Below, one piece after another: positions 60,301-64,000 of a DNA stretch of 64,000 nucleotides (position 1 is its first letter; each line of letters starts with the position of its first letter). This DNA is from Triplophysa rosa (Eukaryota; Chordata; Actinopteri; Cypriniformes; Nemacheilidae), in the NCBI RefSeq assembly GCF_024868665.1, contig NC_079894.1:7065286-7129285 (forward strand), written 5' to 3'. A program made the translations under genes and the position numbers. The notes beneath the pieces were generated by a model. The model worked only from the letters and a program-made list of their open reading frames with translations, did no database searches and was not told the origin of the DNA.

Positions 60301-61421
60301 GGTTTTATTGATTTTCCTGAACTGATTTTTACAAAATATTCATTTTATTTTAGTTTAAAATCAACACAGCAGGAAGTCCATATTGTGTATCTTTCACAAA
60401 TGCATTAATTGTTGTGAGTATGATTGTTAATTGACAGTACATTCATCATTTTCCCAGCAAATCCGTCGTGTAGTCCGCTAGTCTCTAGGATCAGCTTTTA
60501 AGGGAAACATCACTCAACACAAACAAGCGAGCAATTCACTCAGTGATGACTTCAACGTGTTGAGGAGATTGAGGCTGATTTGGAGCAATAACTCAGTAGT
60601 TCAACTGAATTAAAATTCCAAACCAGGTCAAATTAAAACCCAACAGATATCACATGTATATCAATAAACAGATACACAGCCATGGACAAAAATGCACATA
60701 GTAAACAAAAATATAAACAAAATTAATTTTTTTACATAAAACGCATACTGTACCTATAAATAGTAAATTCAGAAAAACTGAAAACGGTCTTTGAAATGGT
60801 CTCTTAATTTTTTCTGCGGCTGTATATAATATTTGGGTTGTTGACAGATAAACCATGCCATATGTCCACTGGTGTGACAGCAAAAATTTAGAAAACCAAT
60901 TGTTAATAATAAATGATTTTATATCATTCATATTAATATTTATAATATAAAATAGCATAACTACCATAAGTCAAAATCTTTTAAAAGTTCGAGTTAGTTA
61001 CCAATTTATGCATTTCTTAATTATTTCAAGAATAATTCCCAAACTGTGTAACTGTCACTTGCATTGCTTACAGGCACAAATGGGCCTGCATAACACATGG
61101 CAAAAAACACCGTTAGACCATGACCATGACTCAACCAGAGGTTGAGATACAACAAGAATTTTTACACTCCCAATGCACGACATCATATACCTAATATTTG
61201 AAGCCTTACTTTAGAGTGGTCATCTCCGTCAATGATGGCTGTGTGGCTTTGAGGTAGCTGGCTCGTCGCGCCTGCATCTTGGGTGAGGGTTTAGGGCTGC
61301 CGTCCGAGTCTCCGCTGTCATCCTCCGCCATGGCTTTCACGTAGCTGCCGCTGCGCATGCGTCTGAATGGGATATCCTCGTCCTTCCCCAATGGAAAGCC
61401 CCCCCACTCATCTTGAGGGAC
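31200..61421 (-). CDS. dlgap1: Disks large-associated protein 1 (Dlgap1/GKAP/SAPAP1), 3' nine coding exons
   Basis: Nine minus-strand exons join in one frame, all phases matching: 61421-61210, 53492-53315, 52149-51912, 36943-36540, 36401-36322, 35638-35220, 34840-34749, 32205-32053, 31415-31200 (1992 nt, 663 aa plus TGA). Human DLGAP1 is about 977 aa, so roughly a third, the N-terminus, lies past the right edge. In order: five R-x-x-S-Y-x-x-A GKAP repeats (RSGSYVKAM, RRASYLKAT, RSHSYLRAV, RNESYMRAM, RSHSYVRAI), which bind the guanylate-kinase domain of PSD-95-type proteins; the Pro-rich KKTPPPVPPR; two dynein-light-chain motifs (SIGIQV, SVGIQV); the conserved C-terminal GKAP homology domain (DPWIDSVTEDPLE, then WFLKLLQAETERMEGW); and the C-terminal PDZ ligand QTRL for Shank. 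It is a postsynaptic-density scaffold. Segments such as KALTAAIEAANAQIHGPASQ favour paralogue 1 over 2-4; teleost copy a or b cannot be told. Confidence 0.95.
32053..32205 (-). CDS. dlgap1: dlgap1 exon, GKAP homology domain
   Basis: Acceptor GGCTCAACAG|AACCCA, donor GAAAG|GTATAA, 153 nt, phase 0. It encodes NPNAHPRPVAQDLAGFWDML, QLSIENISLKFDELHQLKAN and NWRALDPPERK. Confidence 0.96.
32651..32952. mobile_element. Foldback MITE copy 3
   Basis: Ends AAAGGGATACTCTACCC and GGGTGGAGCGTCCCTTT are imperfect inverted repeats. It lies in the last-but-two dlgap1 intron. Confidence 0.75.
33180..33232 (+). repeat. SINE 3' tail fragment
   Basis: AAGTCGCTTTGGATAAAAGC followed by GTCTGCCAAATGCATAAATG, the same tail as in the SINE copy at 34585-34710. 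Only the 3' end is recognisable. Confidence 0.55.
33341..33662. mobile_element. Foldback MITE copy 4
   Basis: Ends TTCACCCAAAAAATGAAAAT and ATTTTCATTTTTGGGTGAAC. The arms TTTACTGCCATAGTAGGGAA recur in copy 5. Confidence 0.75.
34585..34710 (+). repeat. tRNA-derived SINE copy
   Basis: A degraded tRNA-like head (TAGAGCATTACATTATTAGC, then GGCTTCAATTCCCGGGG as B box) is followed by the tail GGTCGCTTTGGATAAAATAC. It lies just before a dlgap1 exon donor. Confidence 0.5.
34749..34840 (-). CDS. dlgap1: dlgap1 exon, GKAP homology domain
   Basis: Acceptor GTTGTTTAG|TCCTCG, donor AATTTG|GTGAGT, 92 nt. It encodes LGKIRSAVGSAQLLMSQKFQ and QFRELCEENL, the most conserved helical part of the family. Confidence 0.96.
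35220..35638 (-). CDS. dlgap1: dlgap1 exon, start of GKAP homology domain
   Basis: Acceptor ACATCTCAG|TCACCG, donor GATGATA|GTGCGT, 419 nt. It encodes RRFTRSNSVTAAVQANL, RDAATSTVSIQGSGNHYHAC, FDPSILPPPDPWIDSVTEDP and WFLKLLQAETERMEGWCRQM. Confidence 0.96.
36110..36300. repeat. Dispersed repeat, second copy of the 9050-9300 element
   Basis: TTTCTAGATGTATTGTGGCA, AATGACAAAGACACATGG and GATCCTAAAATACATGT match the other copy in order. It lies immediately upstream (in transcript terms) of the 36322-36401 exon acceptor region's other side, within intronic DNA. Confidence 0.5.
36322..36401 (-). CDS. dlgap1: dlgap1 exon, second dynein-light-chain motif
   Basis: Acceptor TTACACAG|GTGGAT, donor CATGG|GTAAGT, 80 nt. 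It encodes VDGPEDQEIEDPSKFQSVGI and QVEVEH. Without it the frame between its neighbours shifts (80 is not a multiple of 3), so it is constitutive for this reading frame. Confidence 0.92.
36540..36943 (-). CDS. dlgap1: dlgap1 exon, Pro-rich and first dynein-light-chain motif
   Basis: Acceptor TGCCCACAG, donor ATCCAG|GTGAGT, 404 nt. It encodes SSCITTYKKTPPPVPPR, KPFISITAQSSTESAQDAY, KALTAAIEAANAQIHGPASQ, a Pro-rich insert (PLPMPLPVPIPIPA) that is Thr-rich in human, and RCLSIGIQ. Confidence 0.95.
37744..38056. mobile_element. Foldback MITE copy 5
   Basis: Ends CTAGTTCACCCAAAAATAAA and TTTTGGGGTGAACTAG. The two arms around ACTGCCATAGCAGGGAAAAT form a hairpin. Confidence 0.8.
38205..38290 (-). 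repeat. tRNA-derived SINE head fragment
   Basis: The minus strand reads CAGTAGCTCATTTGGTAGAG, then GCAACGCAAAGGTTGTGGG and GTTTGTTTCCC, an A-box/B-box tRNA-like head. The tail is missing or degraded. Confidence 0.5.
39102..39406. mobile_element. Foldback MITE copy 6 (best-preserved termini)
   Basis: TTTAAAGGGATAGTTC at the left end and GAACTATCCCTTTAA at the right end are nearly perfect inverted repeats. It carries the CCAAACAGTTCTTGGCCACC module. Confidence 0.85.
40160..40280 (+). repeat. LINE (L2/CR1-like) 3' end fragment
   Basis: TTTCGTTGCATTGTACTTGT followed by TGTAATGACAATAAAGTTGA is the typical end of this LINE type, directly followed by a short tandem array. No coding region remains. 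Confidence 0.55.
40281..40340. repeat. (ATCTA)12 tandem array
   Basis: Twelve near-perfect 5-bp units follow the LINE 3' end and probably expanded from its terminal repeat. Confidence 0.92.
41093..41886. mobile_element. Foldback MITE copy 7, split by a solo LTR
   Basis: The left part (41093-41332) starts GGGACAGTTCACCC. The right part (41837-41886) ends TTTTTGGGTGAACTCCTCCTT. The two halves would be continuous without the 41333-41831 insertion. Confidence 0.75.
41333..41831. mobile_element. Solo LTR of a retrotransposon
   Basis: Begins TGTCATGA and ends TCGTGACA (imperfect inverted repeat with TG...CA termini). It is flanked by the 5-bp target duplication CGTGG (41328-41332 and 41832-41836). 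An ATTAAA poly(A)-like signal lies near its right third. It is 499 bp with no coding sequence, so it is best explained as recombination between two LTRs. The family is not assigned. Confidence 0.75.
43817..44255. mobile_element. Non-autonomous DNA transposon with TATGTGACCCT termini
   Basis: Left TATGTGACCCTGGATCACAA and right AGGGTCACATA are inverted, with inner ACCAGTCTTA/TAAGACTGGT arms. About 439 bp without coding capacity, with a possible TA target duplication. Confidence 0.75.
45256..45304. repeat. (CT)n microsatellite
   Basis: About 24 CT units, ending at CCGCGCTCCCTAGCGCG. Confidence 0.95.
45840..46123. repeat. Dispersed repeat with GTCCCCA motifs, adjoining a CA array
   Basis: It contains ACCCCTAACCCTACCCCTAA, CTCATGGGGACCAAAAAATG and repeated GTCCCCA/TGGGGAC inverted motifs. 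It runs directly into the (CA)n tract, as such elements often do. Confidence 0.5.
46124..46280. repeat. (CA)n array with CG and GA interruptions
   Basis: About 155 bp of CA dinucleotides interrupted by CG and GA. The His/Thr- and Cys/Val-rich open frames here are artefacts of this array. Confidence 0.95.
46850..47620. other. Repeat-poor block inside the 15-kb dlgap1 intron
   Basis: GC-balanced unique sequence with CpG-containing stretches at 47120-47200, between repeat-dense flanks. No exon matching Dlgap1 is seen. Confidence 0.35.
47677..47965. mobile_element. Foldback MITE copy 8
   Basis: It starts ATGCTTCACCCAAAAATGAC and ends GGTTGACCTATCCCTTTA, where a second transposon has inserted. 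Confidence 0.75.
47968..48702. mobile_element. Non-autonomous hAT-type element with perfect 8-bp target duplication
   Basis: Termini CAGGGGTATTCAAATTTGG and CAAACTTT-type inverse TTTGAAAACCCCTG, flanked on both sides by CTTTAGAG (47960-47967 and 48703-48710). About 735 bp. Inside are a GT-rich stretch and GCGCTATATAAATAAAGTTG. No transposase is seen. Confidence 0.8.
51019..51240. repeat. Dispersed repeat with AGGTTTTTCTACATAGAACC and AAAGGTTCTTC arms
   Basis: Inverted GGTTCTT/AAGAACC-type motifs and the end TTTTAAGAGTGTAT suggest a short DNA element. The boundaries are approximate. Confidence 0.45.
51912..52149 (-). CDS. dlgap1: dlgap1 exon with GKAP repeat 5
   Basis: Acceptor CTCTGCAG|GTGAGTG, donor ACAG|GTCAGC, 238 nt. 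It encodes VSEVEVNGQIEAMCESMFSE, LDLPMPGCFRMRSHSYVRAI and the Ser/Thr-rich RTTTTVRTIQSST. Confidence 0.95.
52621..52784. mobile_element. hAT-type MITE (164 bp) with perfect 8-bp target duplication
   Basis: Begins CAGTGTTTTCTCAACCCTGG and ends CCAGGGTTGGGAAACACTG, inverted repeats of about 60 bp. Both sides carry GTCTAAAT (52613-52620, 52785-52792), the 8-bp duplication of hAT elements. Confidence 0.9.
53315..53492 (-). CDS. dlgap1: dlgap1 exon with GKAP repeats 3-4
   Basis: Acceptor ATCCACAG|GATCTCC, donor AGCCAG|GTTTGT, 178 nt. It encodes ISQEHSPKLSIRSHSYLRAV, a SINRSVDTLDPKALL linker and RNESYMRAMSTISQ. Confidence 0.94.
53761..53993. mobile_element. MITE with CTGTCCTTCTGAAACCTTGTA termini
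   Basis: Left CCGTCCTTCTGAAACCTTG and right CAAGGTTTCAGAAGGACAG are inverted repeats of about 21 bp. The interior is AT-rich with no coding potential. It lies 0.27 kb from a dlgap1 exon. Confidence 0.75.
55088..55362. mobile_element. Foldback MITE copy 9
   Basis: Ends AAAGGGAAAGTTCACCCAAA and GAATTATCCCTTTAA. Internal TTCTGCAGAAGAAAGAAAGC. Confidence 0.75.
58128..58310. repeat. Inverted-repeat element rich in CCCCTTACCCCTAC
   Basis: CCCCTTACCCCTACACTTTC on the left pairs with GGGGTAGGGGTAAGGGGAAG on the right, around GCGCGTTCACGTGAAGG. It looks like the terminus of a DNA transposon. The family is unassigned. Confidence 0.5.
58980..59125 (+). pseudogene. Degenerate retrotransposon reverse-transcriptase fragment
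   Basis: The + frame encodes VFTRCMIAALSALW followed by RILPYLDDGL. This carries the LPYLDD pattern of the polymerase active-site box, in a sequence context like DIRS-type retroelements. Only about 50 residues are readable, and frameshifts lie on both sides. It is an intronic remnant. Confidence 0.55.
59218..59520. repeat. Three diverged tandem repeats (~80-bp core, 103-120-bp period)
   Basis: Cores begin near 59218, 59338 and 59441 with GRTTGCGR and contain AACCC-GCC-CC, GA-AGCACCGTGAAGC-type and AGGGTATCGCC segments. Spacers are AACAAATAAACAT-like. They follow directly after the reverse-transcriptase remnant. Confidence 0.75.
61210..61421 (-). CDS. dlgap1: dlgap1 exon with GKAP repeats 1-2
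   Basis: Acceptor CTCCACAG|GTCCCTC, donor CTAAA|GTAAGG, 212 nt. It encodes VPQDEWGGFPLGKDEDIPF, RMRSGSYVKAM, an acidic Ser stretch, RRASYLKAT and SLTEMTTL. Confidence 0.95.
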
Positions 61422-61930
61422 CTGTGGAGTCAGAGGTAATGTGGTGTCATGCACCTCTAGTTTGTCAGCATATGAACTGCCTCCTGTGTGCACGCCTCGA
61501 TACACACACACACACATTCTGATGGCTACTTTCTCTTTGAGCTGGCAGAGATAATTAATGAGGCATCCGGTGTGAGCGTGCATGATTACACTAACAACGC
61601 CTCACTGGGTGGTTAAGCATCTGTCTCAGTGTTGCTCACTCAGGGCAAACTCTCATCAATAGGAATCTCTGAAAGTAAGAGAAGTTGAACTGGGGTTTCA
61701 GAAGAGAGATGGCTTCAGACTGACTAAAGTTAAAAGCTTTAATGTGTGGTTAGATGAAAGGGTTGAAATTAAATGCTAACAATCTAATTGTAATAAAACC
61801 TTGGCAAATGCTTATTAAGAGTTTACAAGATAAAAGCAGGCCTGCTATAATAAACTATAATGTACGCATTAGATTACACGCTACTTACACAAAAATAATC
61901 AAATAATATTCATTATATTCGAGTCAGTGC

Positions 61931-62335
61931 TTGACAGTTCAATACTCACTCTCAAGTTGTTCCAAATCTGTATAAATTTCTCATTTCTTGATGAACACAG
62001 AGAAAGATGTCAAGAATGCTTTTAACCAAACAGTTCTTGGTCACCATTGACTACCATAGTAGGAAAAAAATACAACGGAAGTCAAAAGTGCCCCAGAACT
62101 GTTTGCTTTCCTAAATTCTTCAAATATCTTAATTTGTGTTCAACAGAACAAATACATTTATAAAGCAATTTTTCATACTTTTTCTTAACTTTTTGGTAAC
62201 AAGCATTCTTCTAAATATATTTCTCTGTGTTCATCAAGAAACAAGAAATGTATACATACTGTATTTGGAACAACTTGAGGGTGAGTAAATGAAGACAGAA
62301 TTTTGGGTACCTTTTTGGGTAACCTTTTCCTTTAA
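61931..62335. mobile_element. Foldback MITE copy 10 (compound form)
   Basis: The arms AACCAAACAGTTCTTGGTCA and ACTACCATAGTAGGAAAA resemble copies 2 and 6. It ends GAGGGTGAGTAAATGAAGAC and TTTTGGGTAACCTTTTCC. Confidence 0.7.
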
Positions 62336-62395
62336 CAGACTTTAAAAAACACATTTTACTCCACACAACTTATGTTATACTGTATATTTATAATA

Positions 62396-62650
62396 GGGGC
62401 AGTCGTGGCCTAATGGTTAGAGAGTCGGACTCGTGACCAGAAGGTTGCCGGTTCGATTCCCAGGGCCGGCGGGTAATGACTGAGGAGCCCTTGAGCAAGG
62501 CACCTTACCCCTACTCGCTCCCCGGGCGCTGCAGTGATAGCTGCCCACTGCTCCGGGGGTACGTGTGTTCACTACTCTCTGGATGGGTTAAAAGCAGAGA
62601 TCACATTTCGGGTATGGGTCACCATATCTGACTAATAGGTCACTTTCTCT
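62396..62650 (+). repeat. tRNA-derived SINE (V-SINE/HE1-like), nearly full length
   Basis: The tRNA-like head has an A box TGGCCTAATGG (62406-62416) and B box GGTTCGATTCC (62450-62460). The conserved body follows: TTGAGCAAGGCACCTTACCC, CTCGCTCCCCGGGCGCTGCAG-like sequence, then GGGTATGGGTCACCATATCT. It is a repeat, not a functional tRNA. The subfamily name is uncertain. Confidence 0.8.
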
Positions 62651-63169
62651 TTCATTATTTTCTTTCTGACATATCCTAGTTGTTGTGGCAACAGACAGTT
62701 GTTTATTTTGTTCTGGTATCCAAACACAGAGAGCCAAAACAGGCATTTTTGACTGGACTATCCTTTATTGAGCACGAGGCCACTGGCTGTAAAACTTCAG
62801 TTGGACTCTCTGACATCTGCTGTAAAATCCAGCTGAACAGCTTACTATAAGAGACAGTGTAAGCCTGCTATACACACAATCATATACATGAATTCCTATG
62901 GATACTTTTTTCAAGAAGTATATTGGTACATTAAATGCACCCATGGATATTCAATAACAACTAAGCTGGTTACCCTGGTGTATTTATAAAGATACTGCTG
63001 CTGTATTGGATGTAAAACCTAAAGGAACTGCTTGATGAAATTGTAGTTTGAATAGTTTGAAAGATGAAATAGTTTGAAAGACAAAAGATTAATCGTTTCA
63101 CTTCAGACGACATTTATCAACCCGCTGGCGTCTACATGCATGACAGATGTATGTGCTTTCTGTAGCTTC

Positions 63170-63342
63170 AAAAAATGGAAGCCCATTCAGTTGAATTACA
63201 AAGACAAACTTATATTAACTTATATTACTTAATATAACTCTGCTTGTGTTCAGCTGAAGAAAGAAATTCACATACACCGGGGATGGCATGAGGGTGAGTA
63301 AATGATTATACAGTATACATTTTTGTGAACTATTACTTTTAG
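63170..63342. mobile_element. Foldback MITE copy 11 (right half only)
   Basis: CAGCTGAAGAAAGAAATTCA, GGCATGAGGGTGAGTAAATG and TTTTGTGAACTATTACTTTT match the right half of the family. The left half is not recognisable. Confidence 0.55.
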
Positions 63343-63721
63343 TTTAAACGCTGTATTATTAGTATTTCATTAGGATTTAAGTTTAAACTCTTACTTTATC
63401 CATTACCAACATGCAGATAGTTTATTTTTCTTTCTCATTACATACAGTATAAATACACCATTATAGGGACCTTATGTCGCACTGTTTATGTGTAAAATAA
63501 ATAAATTCTACTGTGCATTAACTCATTTTAAGCCTATAATAACAGGCCGGTCCTCTGTGTGCAAAGCCGGTTATATTGCATATGTCACCCCGCACGGAGG
63601 GTCTTTCAAAGGTTTGTACAGAATTCTCTGCTGGCATCAAGAGAAAATCCCACTTTCACGAATTTCACTGTGATTATATGAATCACAGCAGAGCTTGTGT
63701 TACTGGGGAAACGGCTCGGCT

Positions 63722-63743
63722 TGACGTCAGGAAGTGCATAAAA
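63722..63743 (+). promoter_or_regulatory. CRE plus TATA-like box
   Basis: A perfect CRE palindrome TGACGTCA (63722-63729) is followed by GGAAG and ATAAAA (63738-63743) on the + strand, antisense to dlgap1. The order fits a CREB-responsive TATA promoter. Transcription from it is inferred only. Confidence 0.35.
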
Positions 63744-64000
63744 GGCAGTCAGCATCAGAATGTCTCCAGCAACGCAGTCCCTTTGCCCACACACACTCGC
63801 AAACCTAACAAATACCAAAACTTCCTTCAAAGATACCACCAACACCCACACGGGCCTTTGGTCAAACAGGAAATGCGATAAACTGAGTACAGCACTCACA
63901 GTCCTTACATCGCAGAGCAGATTGTGCCTCTAATCATTCGAAGGGATGAAAGACCATAAAAAAATAGCTTAAACCAGACAAATCTAGTTTGCTGGTCTTA

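Larger units (their letters stand above)
53493..61209 (-). other. dlgap1: dlgap1 intron (7.7 kb)
   Basis: Contains MITEs at 53761 and 55088, a C-rich inverted element at 58128, the reverse-transcriptase remnant and the tandem repeats. No extra exon is recognised. Confidence 0.7.
61422..64000 (-). other. dlgap1: dlgap1 intron reaching the right edge
   Basis: No further Dlgap1 exon is visible. The preceding coding exon (N-terminal third) must lie beyond 64000. The stretch contains MITE copies 10-11, a SINE and the CRE/TATA cluster. Confidence 0.6.

Noticed and set aside
62396..62480. Functional tRNA gene
   Set aside because: A and B boxes are present, but the acceptor stem does not close and the sequence continues into a typical SINE body.

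Overview
The window is vertebrate nuclear DNA from a teleost fish, most likely a cypriniform (carp/minnow/danio type). Genes are split into short exons by GT-AG introns, intergenic DNA is AT-rich, and there are many short foldback transposons, tRNA-derived SINEs and microsatellites of the kind common in cyprinid genomes. Two proteins, Ptf1a and Dlgap1, are recognisable from their sequence. Most other open frames are chance ORFs in introns, repeats or intergenic DNA.

Layout. (1) 1-12.9 kb, + strand: the last 11 coding exons (296 aa) of a coiled-coil protein. Its tail-to-tail position against ptf1a matches C10orf67 next to human PTF1A. (2) 12.9-21.4 kb: intergenic, repeats only at its left edge, otherwise unique-looking sequence. 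(3) 21.38-22.7 kb, - strand: complete two-exon ptf1a (266 aa bHLH factor) with a TATA/CCAAT promoter. (4) 22.7-29.2 kb: ptf1a upstream DNA with no transposon I can recognise. It holds three copies of the composite TGGGAAT-N5-CANNTG arrangement (E-box plus RBPJ/TC box) expected for the PTF1 complex, 2.2, 2.7 and 3.6 kb before the ptf1a start codon. (5) 29.2-61.4 kb, - strand: the last nine coding exons of dlgap1 (663 aa, ending QTRL) and a probable 3'UTR. The introns are full of transposons, including nested insertions. (6) 61.4-64 kb: a further dlgap1 intron; the N-terminal exons lie beyond the right edge.

The genes do not form an operon-like unit. Ptf1a specifies pancreas and certain inhibitory neurons. 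Dlgap1 is a postsynaptic scaffold linking PSD-95-type proteins to Shank. The coiled-coil gene has no function I can assign. The most interesting signal is the triple PTF1-type site cluster, a strong candidate autoregulatory enhancer of ptf1a, set in a transposon-free domain of about 18 kb.
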